DNA of 64,000 bases, taken from NCBI GenBank assembly GCA_009823505.1, contig VZQC01001663.1:176535-240534 (forward strand), read 5' to 3'. The notes under the pieces were generated by a model. The model was not told the origin of the DNA. It did not search any database and saw only the letters and a program-made list of their open reading frames with translations. Every line of letters starts with the position of its first letter. Positions within the stretch are counted from its first letter, which is position 1. Source of the stretch: Rhizomys pruinosus (taxonomy: Eukaryota; Chordata; Mammalia; Rodentia; Spalacidae). This document shows, one piece after another, positions 53,403-63,935 of the stretch. A program made the position numbers and the translations under genes.

Positions 53403-53824
53403 AATTCCTTTGGGTTTTTAGTCTCTTTAATATAATTTCTACTTAAAAAAATTAAATTTGGGATCATTTATTTACTTTTATAATTTGCATCTAAACTATT
53501 CTCGTGGAACCAGACTAATCTATGGATCTCAGTCACTTGTCAGAATTAAAAGAGAAAGCAAGAAGACATGCCTTCGAAAGGTCACAGTTTATGGAGGGAG
53601 TTAGACGGACAAGGAATGAACTTCCTTGCTTCTCTGAAATTAATGAAGAGATGTTTAACATGAACTAAGTACTCAAGTTTTCTGAAATGTTCTGAAATGG
53701 TTTTCCCTGACTTCTAGCATTTAGTCAAACAGTGCCCCAAATCCCTGTTAGATTGACTGATACTGAATTTAACACTAGTGTTAGCTACTTTTCTTGTAAC
53801 TAAGGGCAAATATATGACCAGAAG
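53403..53824. other. Single-copy DNA
   Basis: A 10-bp tandem 'ttctgaaatg' repeat at 53,679-53,699. Otherwise nothing recognised. Confidence 0.4.
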
Positions 53825-53825
53825 T

Positions 53826-54118
53826 AATTTAATGGAGAAAATGTGGGGGAGGTTGTCTCAACATTTGAGGGGACATAGTCCATCATGGCAGTGGGCAGAT
53901 GCTCATGGCAGGAGGCTGCGGCTGTGCGTCGTCATCCCTTAGCAGAACAGGACACAGACAGTAGGTACGTGGGACCAGGCTATAAAATCTCAAGACCTAC
54001 TCCCACCTATCAATTTCCACTAGTGACGTTCTACCTCTGAAGGTTTCTACAACCTACCCAAGTGGGGACCAAGTGTTTAAATACATGAACCTCCACACAG
54101 GAAACACCAAAACGGAAG
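53826..54118 (-). mobile_element. MT-group MaLR LTR, antisense
   Basis: 'atttgaggggacatagtccatcatgg', 'caagacctactcccacctatc', 'ctacaacctacccaagtggggaccaagtgtttaaatacatgaacc' match the antisense MT/MTD LTR phrase order. Confidence 0.7.
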
Positions 54119-54684
54119 TCCAGTAATTAAGGCCACTTCTGCAGCTGATGACTGCTACTTACCCATATCTTCATTCCCTATGCTTCATGGACATGTGAAA
54201 TATTGCATAGTACTACCTTGCTCAGAATATACCACTATTTCTGCTGTGGTCTGTTGATAATTAATAAGCATAATTCTGAACAGCATCCATGATGAGTCCT
54301 GTTATTTATATGTAATTCTCCAACCTCTGAGTGATCTTAGCTGAGAAATCTTGGCTACAGTATAGAATCTGCAAAGGCCAATAAAGTCATGTCCAAAAAG
54401 ACAGCAGCCCTGGAAACCTAAGTTTCAGCAGAAGCACGTTTGAGACCTGAGTCACTACCATATAAGGGCTTAGGTGTAACAGAACCTCACTTGTTACATT
54501 TTGAAAACATTATTTTGTCATGTTTTTCCCTGTGCCACAACTTACTTGTGCATACACATGGAGAAGTTACTTCTAATGGCTCTAGGCTGCCATGCATTTA
54601 TTCTGCAATTCCTTCTGATTTCTGCTGTGCTTGTCTTGCAGGTAGTAGGAGGGGATGTTTTGAAATGCAACTGAGGCCTTCCCA
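54119..54684. other. Single-copy DNA
   Basis: Nothing recognised. The 101-residue frame at 54,440-54,745 runs into a SINE and is not credible. Confidence 0.4.
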
Positions 54685-54694
54685 ATGCATTCTT

Positions 54695-54922
54695 TTTTTA
54701 AAAAATTATTTATTTTTTATGTGTATGAATGTACTGTCTGCATGAAGGTTTGTGCACCTGTGTAGTGCAATGCTGCGGAGGTCAGAGGAGGGTGTTGGAT
54801 TCCCCTGGAACTGGAGTTAAAGAAGGTTCTCAGCCGCCATGTGGGTGCTGGGGATTGAACCCAGGTCCTTTGCAAGAGCAGTTGGCGCTCTTAACAGCTA
54901 GGTTAGCTCTCCAGCACCCCCC
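54695..54922 (-). mobile_element. B2 SINE, full length, antisense, with TSD
   Basis: 'tttatgtgtatgaatgtactgtctgcatg' to 'gttagctctccagcacccc'. Flanks atgcattctt at 54,685-54,694 and 54,923-54,932. No internal duplication. Confidence 0.94.
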
Positions 54923-54932
54923 ATGCATTCTT

Positions 54933-55440
54933 ATAAACAAAAGATGTTGCTGTCAGTGTTGACAGCTTCCAAAAGAGGTCTTACTACTTCTGAATTAAGA
55001 ATTTGGAATGACATCAATTTTAATTTCAAATTTGGCTTTGTGAAAGTTTTTATTATTTTCATTGTGGATATTTGAATAGAATTTTCCCTTGTCTTGCCAG
55101 TATTTGAAAGCACAATTTTGAGTGTGCAGAGAGCCATAGCTGACTGAGGAAAAAAAATCTGTGAGTTTTGCTATTGCTATTCTTGACCTGTTATTTTATG
55201 TTACTCACTCGTGAATCTTACCCTTGATGTCTTCTGCTAAGATCTGATTCTATGCATAATCCTTCTCTCCTATCCCAAGTCCCAACCAGTCACTGCTGTG
55301 ACTTGCAAAGCATGCTTCTGTCATAAAGCTCACATATAAAGTTCATTCACTCTTTCACATTCAAGACCACATCATGATTCTAGAGATAAACTAAAAATTC
55401 CTGTTTTAATTTGTAAATACAAGAGGAAAGAATGACCGTG
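54933..55440. other. Single-copy DNA
   Basis: Nothing recognised. Confidence 0.35.
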
Positions 55441-55442
55441 GG

Positions 55443-55645
55443 ATGTGTACTAGGATTTCTTGGAGGAACAGAAGCAATTGGAATACTATGGATGGGGATT
55501 TATTGGATTAGATTTTATGATATGGACTGGAGCTTCCAACAATGGCTGTCTTCGTATTTGAGAGGCAGAAATGTTGAAAGCATAAGGCCGGAAGAGAGAT
55601 GATGTGGATGAGGTTAAAACCAAAAAAAAAAAAAAAAAAAAAAAA
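55443..55645 (-). mobile_element. Rodent LTR-like fragment, antisense, ending at poly(A), tentative
   Basis: 'ggaggaacagaagcaattgg', 'gatggggatttattggattag', 'ccaacaatggctgtcttcg' resemble a rodent LTR-type repeat. The right end is a 25-bp A run (55,620-55,645). Confidence 0.4.
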
Positions 55646-56670
55646 TCCCTGAACATGAAGATGGAAAGCTAGGTGAGAAGGGAAGTGTCAACTATTACAT
55701 GACTAAGAAATTATTTTTCTAGATAAATTATTTATAGATTTGCCCTGTATGTTATAAAACTACTTTATCAAGAACACAAATTAGGACTTCTGATATAGAC
55801 TTGGTGATCTTAATAGATAGTTCCACATAGAGTTTTAAGTAGAGAAAAATCTGATGAAGAAAAGTTGAATACAATATGCCCAGTTTCAGAACTAGAGAGT
55901 ACTGCAACGTACCCAGTTTCAGTACTAGAGAGTACTAATTTTATTGATCATTCAACTAGTTAGTATCCGAACCAGTAAAGAAATTCAAACATTAAAACCA
56001 TTAAGCCAAAAAGCAATCCCTATCCTGGAAGCCTCCTCTCATCAAGTAGTGTTGTGTTGGTCCCCAGAGCACAGAGATTAGCAAAACAGTTCCTCCCTGC
56101 TGATAATATGATAAGAACAAAAATCAAATAAACTACCAATTTCAGTCTAACCTGGGAACTACAATAGTGTTAAACAAGTTTTCAGCTAAGGCACTCAGAC
56201 ACAAGGGTTGAAGTATGCACAAAATCATGAACAGGCCAAGTCTTCCAAGTAGAGATGCCCTTAGCTCTGTAAGACCAATTTCATGTGAGATGACTTCCTA
56301 TTGGATTTGTAGAAAGTTATTAGCCATCAAAATTCCTAACTTACATTAGAAAAGATACTATATATTTGACAATTATCCTAAGACATATGTGCTATGTGTC
56401 TAAACTTGATTCTTTTGTATCATAATCATTTTGCTTTCAAGAGAATCTTGATAAAATGAATTTTTTTCATAAATGTTTAATCTTATCCTTTAGGAGATAA
56501 GAGGTTAAAAGAAGAGTTTAACAGGGAAACAGTGGCAGTAAAATGGGGGGCACCCAAACCAAACTGCACTAACTCATATTTCTGGAACAGGCAAGGCTTC
56601 TGTGTGTGTTTAGTGGTGACTCTTTGATTTGGTTCCACTACAACTTTTCTACAAGGAAAATTGAGATAAG
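55646..56670. other. Single-copy AT-rich DNA
   Basis: Contains a tandem pair 'cccagtttcagaactagagagtact' / 'cccagtttcagtactagagagtact' at 55,879 and 55,914 (period 35). Otherwise nothing recognised. Confidence 0.4.
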
Positions 56671-56738
56671 GGATTGGGGAGATGGTTCACACAGAGACAT
56701 ATACATGTACACAAATGCAATAAAATCTCTAAAAGATT
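56671..56738 (+). mobile_element. Minimal B2: head joined directly to tail
   Basis: Head 'gggattggggagatggttca' runs at once into the B2 3' segment 'catatacatgtacacaaatgcaataaaatc'. The central 110-130 bp, including the B box, is missing. Confidence 0.7.
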
Positions 56739-56919
56739 AAAAGAAGAACCCATTCACTCACAGCGGGTGCATTGTCAGACTGAAGTACTCCAATCTGCAT
56801 TCTTGTTTGGTAGACCCCGTATTCAAGGCTTGTGAGGTAGTGTGTGTTTATTAATTCAACTGAGATATGGATTTGATATTGATATTGCTCCCTTCTATTT
56901 TAAATATGTTTGTTTTTCT

Positions 56920-57760
56920 TTTTTTTAATTAATTTATTTTTTAAGGGATTCTACAATACAATGACACAGTTGTTTGCAGATAGCATTGATGTCACTCATT
57001 ATGTCATACAATCAAGTAATTGGTGCATTTTGCAAGTATCTATGTCCAAATTTTGAACAACCCAAGGTTCCCATAGACCAGTTGGAGAAGCTTGTATGCA
57101 CAGACATGTTGATCAATCAGGAGTCCAGACTATATTCCTGTAGTCTCATGATTCACCCCTATCTCTCCGCAGCCTTACAAATCTACCACGCCTCCTCTTC
57201 CGCAGTTTGTTCCCTGGGCTTTGGGAAAGGGGCAAGTGGGTGAGAAGAAAACAGTTAATTTCTTTGGAGTTGTAATTTTGGACTCCAGTCTGTTCAGGTT
57301 TTTCCTTCATAGAGTTGAAGCTTTCCCAGTGATACCTTTTTAGTCATATTAACAAAGCACAAGCTTGGATGTACAGGCATTTAAGCAGTACCACTTTTAT
57401 GTCAAGCTAAGCTTGTGAGCATAGACACAGATGCTTGGATGGCATGCTAATCCGCAAACTGTGGTTTCTCTATAAAGGGTGACAAGTTCTTACTGTGGCT
57501 CCACAACATTGCCCAACCACCAAGGACACAAGCTTGTGCATCACTGTGAGTTATTCCACAAGGAGAGAGCTAATAGCCAAATAGATTTGGATATATATAG
57601 ACACTTGGCTGCCACGTTGCACAGTATCTCCAGGCTGTTGAGGTGTAGCTGATATTGACGGGGAGTCTTGCTTGTCTCAGGAGACCAATATTTTGCTGTA
57701 TTGCTTAGGGCCTTTGGTAACACTCCTCTGCCTTTTCAGAGGCCAGTTGTACGCTAGCAA
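56920..57760 (-). mobile_element. L1 3' end (form A), antisense, older copy
   Basis: From about 57,020 it parallels the 13-kb copy: 'gagtccagactatattcctg', 'accacgcctcctcttccgcag', 'ttgttccctgggctttgg', 'gcttggatggcatgctaatcc', 'ttattccacaaggagagagc', 'ctccaggctgttgaggtgtagctg'. About 75-80% similar by eye. The G-rich end is lost. Right boundary uncertain. Confidence 0.62.
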
Positions 57761-58590
57761 GTGACGTCTCATAACATTTTTCATGCTCACACCAGGCTTT
57801 GAAACAGGGACTTACTGCCCTTCTCTTTGCATATATCCCACTTATAGGCAAAAGGCTATAATTTGGGGGGGAGCGGATTTGAATCCCCTAGCCACATCTC
57901 CTTGGCAGAATAATTCATTGCTGATGTCAGAGCTTTCCTGTAGTAATATATTTGCTTAATTACACAACTTATAAACACTTTACTATTGAATTGGCTCTAG
58001 TTAGGGAAATATCCTTTCACAGTTCCTATGCTATCAATCAGTTAATACGTTATGCCTGTTTTATAGGAAATTACCACTGTAACACGTTGGCTCTAGTTTA
58101 CAGTTAGGAGTGGTTTCATTACCATCATGTTTTTCTTTTTCCAAAAAGGGGGAGGGTAGGAAGGTTTCTCAGCACCTGGAAGGTAAACTTCTTAGGGTCA
58201 TTATAAACAGTCAACCCCATATATTCAGAGAGATGCTCAGTGTCCGTGACCAGGCAGTCTGGAGTTTCCTCTTTCTTTATGTTCAATGGGTCAACTCTCT
58301 GCTGGCATTCCCCAGTTCATCCTGCACAGCCATAAGTTCGTATGTTTTCAGGCATTTAGATTGGTGATTTTTACCTGTGGGAACAAAAATTCTCCTCCCA
58401 TTGTTGTTCAAGATCTAAAATTGAAATTTATCAAATAGGTTGGAACAGAGTTTTCCATTTGTATCCAGAAAGGATAGTACCCCACCTTCCACCTCCCCCC
58501 CTTTTTTTTTCCGGTTTTTATGTTTGAACCTATAGATGCCTAAGTTGTATTACAATACCATAAACAGGGGCCAGGCAATAGTTTCACTTA
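57761..58590. other. Unassigned, possibly the 5' continuation of the L1 form A copy
   Basis: Follows the L1-like segment without a visible junction. Contains a G/C-rich short hairpin-like 'ggggagcggatttgaatccc' near 57,868 and a C run near 58,493. No ORF2 motif found. Confidence 0.3.
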
Positions 58591-59155
58591 CATTTACCCA
58601 AACTGTTTCTCATTGACTGTATGCTACTTATTTGGGAAGGAAATTTAAGCTTAGTTCCTTTAAATTGTCCTACAAGTAAAAGAAAGTATTATAATGTGAT
58701 GTTGTGTTATTCAGAAAAAATATATATGCCATTTGTATACCTTAACACAATACAAATTATAAATAAAACCAATTAACATTTTATATTCCCAATTAGTTCA
58801 GTTGTATTACCATTTCCACCAAAACCTACACCTAAATTTAACTAATCTAAACAATTCACTAAGCCTTAAAATATCCTATACTTGGTGGATAAAGCTTGGG
58901 CAGAGTTGAGTACCTGCTAAATAAATTTTACCCAATAAACACTATTCTCTTTAAAGCTATATGACTGGACTAAGACTTCTACTTATTTGGGAAGTAAAAA
59001 TTTAAGCTTAATTCCTTTAAATTGTCCTACAAGTAAAAGAAAGTGCTACACTGAGATGTTGTGTATTTCAGAAAAATTTAGAGACCAACCCAATACAAAC
59101 TATAAATAAAACAACTAGCATTTTATATTCCCAGTTAGTTCAAATGTCAGTATCT
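58591..59155. repeat. Direct duplication, period about 355 bp
   Basis: 58,625-58,800 and 58,980-59,152 match for about 175 bp: 'tacttatttgggaag', 'tttaaattgtcctacaagta', 'tataaataaaac', 'attttatattccca'. Identity is about 80-85% by eye with indels, so the duplication is old. The DNA between the copies is not repeated elsewhere in the window. A tandem duplication cut by the next insertion is the simplest reading; paired short terminal repeats of an element is the other. Confidence 0.8.
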
Positions 59156-59161
59156 AGCTCC

Positions 59162-59455
59162 TTTTTTTTTTTTTGCACAAGAATCCTTCATATAAAACCA
59201 ATTTGCAAGCAGTTGTGCCCCAGTCCACACAGCCCAAGGCTCCCACTATCCAGCTGGAGGAGCTTGAATGTTCAATCAAGTTGATCAAATAAGTGTCCAG
59301 ACTATATTGTCATAGTTTTACCATTCACCCCTATCGCAGCCCCTGCAATATACCACTCCCCCTCTTCCACAGATTGTTACTTAGGCTTAGAGATGGGGCA
59401 CAGGTGGACAAGAAGCACAACAGTCTACTTTGTCTGGAGATGTCGTTTTTTTCTT
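59162..59455 (-). mobile_element. L1 3' UTR fragment (form A), antisense
   Basis: 'aagaatccttcatataaaacc', 'ttcaatcaagttgatcaaat', 'aagtgtccagactatattg', 'cttccacagattgttacttaggc', 'ggggcacaggtgg'. Closely parallels 13,308-13,560. Only 290 bp remain, starting at a 13-T run. Confidence 0.7.
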
Positions 59456-60198
59456 AATCCATTCCTGTGTTCTGATGGAAAGCAGGACTGTGGAGGATGA
59501 GAAACAGAAGGGAAGAAGTTATAATCTCTGCAGTATAGAATTTAGAAAGCTGCCAAAGGCAAATTAAATCACAAAGTAAGCATTCATGTTTAATATTTAG
59601 TGTATAAATAAATATTTAAGTGACATGACAAAAGATAATAATAATTGCAGGAGCATATACAGTGGAAGCTATAGCCCTGTAGAGGATTCTCCTCTGGGCA
59701 TACTAATATGAAGGATAGGCCCAACAAGAGCAATGAATCTGGGCACTGTACTAGAATCTTGGCATAATCATAATGCATGAGAAAACAAGGTTTACTTTTT
59801 AAATGTGTTGATGTATGTCTGTTCTTTCTTCTCCTATATCATCCCTGCTGGGTAGCCAAGCCATGACAGTCCTCTGTCTACGTACACTCCAAGTTCTGAT
59901 TTTACCAGTTTCTCCTAATTTTGGTGGTGAAGTACTCCTTGGATCCACTTCCCTCTTTTTTTGCCCCCTACAACCCTGGCTTTCCTTCAAACTCATTTCT
60001 GTTCAAATGAGAACTTCCGGTCCATGGTTGTCCTTCCTCTGCTCTCTGCCCACTGTTCTATCTTCCTACAGCTCCCACACTTGTCCAACACATATCTTCA
60101 CGAGACTTTCCTTTCAGTGGCTCTGTATCCTCTGTTGTAAGAATTTTGACTTTTCCTTTTGGAATTCAAAGGACTTGGTAATAGGATAATAGAATTGC
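59456..60198. other. Single-copy DNA with a 124-codon open frame
   Basis: The plus-strand frame at 59,815-60,189 is among the longest non-repetitive open frames in the window. Its product is Ser/Leu/Phe/Cys-rich with no domain I know. No support for coding; see rejected items. Confidence 0.4.
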
Positions 60199-60199
60199 T

Positions 60200-60375
60200 A
60201 CATATTTGTTGTACCACACTAAGTATTTGCATGCATTACTTAAAAACAATCCCTTTCAGCAGCCTTGTCAAACAAATACTATTGTCATTCTTTTATGTAA
60301 GAAACTAGCATCATCTATGCTTGTCTGACTTATAAGTATTGGAGAAGAGATTTGATTCCAGGACAGGCATTCTCC
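60200..60375 (-). mobile_element. MIR SINE, antisense
   Basis: 'gcatgcattacttaaaaacaatcc', 'aacaaatactattgtcattc', 'taagaaactagcatc', 'gagatttgattccaggacaggc' follow the antisense MIR order. Confidence 0.72.
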
Positions 60376-60415
60376 TTAGTATACCCCTGGAAATTTATTA
60401 TGTTTTCCAGCCTTC

Positions 60416-60437
60416 CTATGTGTGCACACGTGTGTAC

Positions 60438-60473
<36 letters not shown>

Positions 60474-60490
60474 GTGTGTGTACAAGTGTG
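60416..60490. repeat. (TG)n microsatellite
   Basis: gtgtgcacacgtgtgtacag followed by about 16 TG units and a short cagg interruption. Confidence 0.93.
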
Positions 60491-60997
60491 AGTGCTTTCT
60501 GCATAAGCGTTGAGGAATTTGGAGCCTCATGCTTGCACAGCAGGGGCTTTACACTCTTCCCAGCCTTTCCTAAGCCAACATGGCCAGTGTACTGAAAACA
60601 CTTGTTTGCTTTTACTGAATAACCTGTTGAGGGAGAGAGCCAGTGTATGAAAATAATTGAACAAAAGTGGTTCCCACGGAAGTGCTCCTCAGGCACAGCT
60701 CAGAGCAACCAAATTAGCAGGCTGAGAATGGCTAAGAAGAGCCAGTGACCCCTGGCAGTCAGTCCATCTAGGCTAGCTGCACTGGGAAAGAATTTGTGCT
60801 TTTACATATGCAACTTTACATACATTTCACGTATTCAACTGTTATAGGATGACACTTTTAACCCCACTATTGTGGAAGGAAATCAGTTTTCCACAGAGGC
60901 ATGGACACATAAATATTTTCACTTAATTTTGGTAATACTGTACTCTAATAGAAGGTTTGATTTCATCAGTGTCTCCATTTTTATTTGAAAATATTTC
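60491..60997. other. Single-copy DNA
   Basis: Nothing recognised. Confidence 0.35.
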
Positions 60998-61003
60998 TTC
61001 TTT

Positions 61004-61050
61004 TTTTTTTTTTTTTTTTTTTTTGGTCTTTTTTGAGACAGGGTCTCCCT
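61004..61050 (-). mobile_element. Extremely 5'-truncated B1 (about 27 bp plus tail)
   Basis: T run of about 23, then 'ggtcttttttgagacagggtctccctgg', the last 27 bp of a B1. The flanks aaatatttctt near 60,989 and 61,053 are the TSD. Shows a complete target-primed event with almost no body. Confidence 0.85.
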
Positions 61051-61131
61051 GGAAATATTTCTTTTGATAACAATTAGAAATGTTTACTTTGTTTTCTTTT
61101 CCTTGAATGATGTTTTAATTGTTCTTTACTT

Positions 61132-61340
61132 TTTTCTTTGTATTTTTATGTGTATTAGTTTTTGCCTATCTGCATGTGAGTGCACCATGTCGAGCAATGC
61201 CCCAGAAGCTGGCAGAGAGTGCTGGGTCCTCTGGATAAGGAATTAGAGACAATTGTCAGCCACCATTGGATGCTGGGAACAAAACCTGAGTCCTCTGCAA
61301 GAGTAGCTGGTGCTCTTAGCCAGCTAAGCCATCTCTACCT
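61132..61340 (-). mobile_element. B2/B3-family SINE, antisense
   Basis: 'ttttatgtgtattagtttttgcc', 'gtcgagcaatgccccagaag', 'gtcctctgcaagagtagctggtgctc', end 'taagccatctctacc'. Confidence 0.88.
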
Positions 61341-61344
61341 ATAA

Positions 61345-61458
61345 GTAAGGTTCCAGGGGATCTGAAACTGTTTTCTAATTTCCTTGGGAATTACACAGAT
61401 AGGTGCACTTACCTACATGCAGACAAAACACTCATACACATAAAATCAAAACAGAATA
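61345..61458 (+). mobile_element. B2/B3 SINE, 3' half, sense
   Basis: 'aaggttccaggggatctgaaac' to 'cactcatacacataaaatc'. Head-to-head with the antisense B2/B3 on its left: the two together form an inverted SINE pair. Confidence 0.82.
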
Positions 61459-61500
61459 AACTAAACAATAAGTCATCAGGCCTGCTAGTGGCATCGGCAT

Positions 61501-61504
<4 letters not shown>

Positions 61505-61537
<33 letters not shown>
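61505..61537. repeat. (GT)n microsatellite
   Basis: About 16 GT units. Confidence 0.93.
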
Positions 61538-61852
61538 TGTATTATTTATGTGTTTCTAACAAGACATGAGTATGCAGGTCAGAAGACCCCCTCTGATACT
61601 GGTTCACACTCTCCACCTTTTTTGAGACAGTGTATTTTGTTGTTTGTCCTTACATAGGCCAGGCTTGCTGGCCCAGGAAGCTCTAGAGACTCTCCTGTCC
61701 CTGCCTGCCATCTCTCTGTAGGGGTGTTGGGATTGCAGATGTTTGCACTACCAGGTCTAACTTTATATGAGTTCTGAGGACCTGAACTCAGGGCCTCATA
61801 CTTGCATGAATAGCTGCTCTTTACTCACTAAGCCATCTCTCTAACCCTCTAA
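61538..61852 (-). mobile_element. B4-type SINE, antisense
   Basis: 'gagtatgcaggtcagaagacc', 'ctccaccttttttgagacagtg', 'ggccaggcttgctggcccagg', 'gttgggattgcagatgtttgc', 'tcactaagccatctctctaaccc'. Confidence 0.8.
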
Positions 61853-61864
61853 CCTGTGTATGAC

Positions 61865-62012
61865 TTTTTTTGTTCTTTGCTCTTTTGAGACAGGGTTTCT
61901 CTGAAACCCCAATTGGCCTGGAACTGTCTATGTAGAGTAGGCTGGCCTTAATCTTACAGAGATCTACCTGCCTCTACCTCCCATGTCCTGAGACTAAAGG
62001 GAGGCTCCATAA
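61865..62012 (-). mobile_element. B1 SINE, antisense
   Basis: 'cttttgagacagggtttctctgaaacccc' to 'cctgagactaaagggaggc'. Confidence 0.88.
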
Positions 62013-62027
62013 CTACTTGCTGCACTT

Positions 62028-62247
62028 TTACTTATTTATTGTTTATTTTCTTTGTAGGAGTATTTTGCCTGCATGTATGTAAGTGCACATTGTTATACGG
62101 TCCCTTGGGAGAACAAAGGAAGGCATCAGACTCCTAGAACTAGAGTTAAGGATGGTTGTTAGCTGCCATGTGGGTGCTGGGAACTAAACCCACGTCCTCT
62201 GCAAGAGCAGCCATTGTTCTTAACCACTGAGCCATCTTTCTAGCCAC
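62028..62247 (-). mobile_element. B2/B3-family SINE, antisense
   Basis: 'ttacttatttattgtttattttc', 'gcctgcatgtatgtaagtgcac', 'gctgccatgtgggtgctgggaac', end 'gagccatctttctagccac'. Confidence 0.9.
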
Positions 62248-62474
62248 TGCCATTTTGAGTTAGGAAGTTCACCATTATTTTGAATTATAAAGGCAAAAGG
62301 AAACTGAAGAATGTGTTGGGTCCTGCAAGTATTTTATGAGTAGCTGTGTTCAAAGATCAAAATATGGTTAGCATTCTCTCACATTAAGATTTGGTAAAGG
62401 AAATCCTCTGTTTAACATATCCAAATATAGTTTGGACAATGCAGACTCTATCTTCATTTATGTTTTCATATGTT

Positions 62475-62870
62475 TGTATTTATTTTTATCTGTATATGTT
62501 TGTGTGTTGTATGGTTTATGCATCTATGAATGCACACATGTAGAGGCCAGGGGACAATATCAGTTGTCAACCCCCATGGTTTTTCATTCTAAAATTTTGA
62601 GACAGGATCTTTTACTAAAACTTGAGCTCTTCACTTTAGCTATGAAGGCTGCCCAGTAAGTCTCAGGGATTTGCCTGTTTCTCCCTCATACCACCCAGCA
62701 CTGGGGTTCGAGAAGTATGCTGCTGCTGCTGTTGTTGCTGCTGTTGCTGCTGTTGCTGCTGCTGCTGCCGCTGCTGCCAGTTTTGTGTGGAGGTGCTGGA
62801 GACCCAAACTTAGGTCATCATAATTACATGTCTGGCATTTTAGCAACTGAGCTATCTCTCCAGTCCTTTG
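62475..62870 (-). mobile_element. B4-type SINE, antisense, with CTG expansion inside
   Basis: 'acatgtagaggccaggggac', 'ttttgagacaggatcttttac', 'cccagcactggggttcgag', then the CTG array, then 'ggagacccaaacttaggtcatcat' and 'gcaactgagctatctctccagtcc'. The two flanks join as one B4 once the array is removed. Confidence 0.78.
62717..62780. repeat. (CTG)n trinucleotide repeat, interrupted
   Basis: About 21 triplets, mostly gctgctgct with gtt and ccg variants. The reading frame gives a leucine run (plus) or alanine run (minus). Both are translation artefacts of the repeat. Confidence 0.95.
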
Positions 62871-62879
62871 CACATTTTA

Positions 62880-63845
62880 TTACAAAGACATTATTTCTCA
62901 AAAGAAAAGGACTTGTATGGTTTGCTAAGTTTTCTGCTTGCAAAACTGACACTTTAAAATATCTGAATCTTCATTTTGCAGGCATGGTTATTTTCATCTT
63001 TAAAAAAACTCATCCAGAGGGTTTTGGTTTTCATTTCTGCTGCAGCAATATGCTGGTCTGGTGTTTGATTGGTTACAGGGCCAGTGGGTAGGGGCCTCTA
63101 GGGAGGGGATTGATTAAGTAAGAATTTGGAGAGCAGGTGGATGGCTGGGAGATCTTCTAAAAGCAAGCCTGCAAGAAAAGTAGCAGCAATAAACAGAAGC
63201 TTAGCTTGGCTCTGGTGACAAGGTCTTCAGAGACTCTTCCTCGAGGCTGGGTCTACAGCTGGGAACATCAATCTCTCTCCTGACCAGGGGCTGATTAACA
63301 TTCAGAGTATCACTTTCAATTAAATTTCTGGAATGCTCATTTAGTTCCTAGTTAATAAGACAGGATTGGATGTCATATATGATCCAGGAGGCTTTTTCAG
63401 AAGGGTAAAAATAAAAAGAGCCTTGAGATCATTTGAATGGCAGGCCCTCTTTCCATGCCAACGTGGTGTCCAAATCACTACCTACTGTTGGATTTGCAGA
63501 GAGATCTGAGGCATTTTTAAGATACTTTTCCCTAATACATGATTTAAAACAAATAGTTACTCTTAGGAAAACCAACATATGGCTCTCTATGGCTTCAAAA
63601 AATGCAACCAGCTTTTGTAGTCTAAATTTTTCTAGGGTTGAGTAGTTTTGTTTAATGATGCAAATATAGAATAAAGATCGTTCTAACAATGTCATATTGA
63701 TAGGATCTGTTAGCCCCCAACCAGTACTTTATGTCATGATATCAATAATATATTGATTATCAGGACAGCTACTTTTCATTGAATCTGTTTGTCACAGTGA
63801 TCATCAGATCACATTAAAAACCTCTGTTTAACTATCGCTACTAAT
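62880..63845. other. Single-copy DNA, end of window
   Basis: 63,030-63,300 is GC-richer and contains agcaataaacagaagc (a polyadenylation-like signal at about 63,188), so it could be an old LTR or a transcript end. No family is recognised. 63,300-63,845 is AT-rich with overlapping chance frames on both strands. Confidence 0.3.
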
Positions 63846-63847
63846 AT

Positions 63848-63935
63848 TAGGACAGTCTAGCTTACTATTTCAGATGCTGAAACTGAGTCATAGTGCTTAA
63901 CTTGCACACGATCAAGAGCTACCTAGTGCTCAGAG
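63848..63935 (-). mobile_element. MIR fragment, antisense
   Basis: 'tttcagatgctgaaactgagtc' and 'tagtgcttaacttgcacacgatcaagagctacc' parallel the antisense MIR phrase 'ttacagatgaggaaactgag...ttgcccaaggtcac'. Confidence 0.65.

Noticed and set aside
57868..57890. Hairpin-like 'ggggagcggatttgaatccc' as a terminator or tRNA arm
   Set aside because: Short, isolated, and without the rest of a tRNA cloverleaf; bacterial-type terminators do not apply.
59815..60189. 124-codon plus-strand open frame as a possible gene
   Set aside because: Composition is Ser/Leu/Phe/Cys-rich as expected of a TC-rich strand, there is no recognisable domain, no promoter or splice context, and a minus-strand frame of 65 codons overlaps it.
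62717..63091. 124-codon frame starting with a leucine run, resembling a signal peptide
   Set aside because: The leucines come from the CTG array inside an antisense B4, and the rest runs on through SINE sequence into unique DNA.
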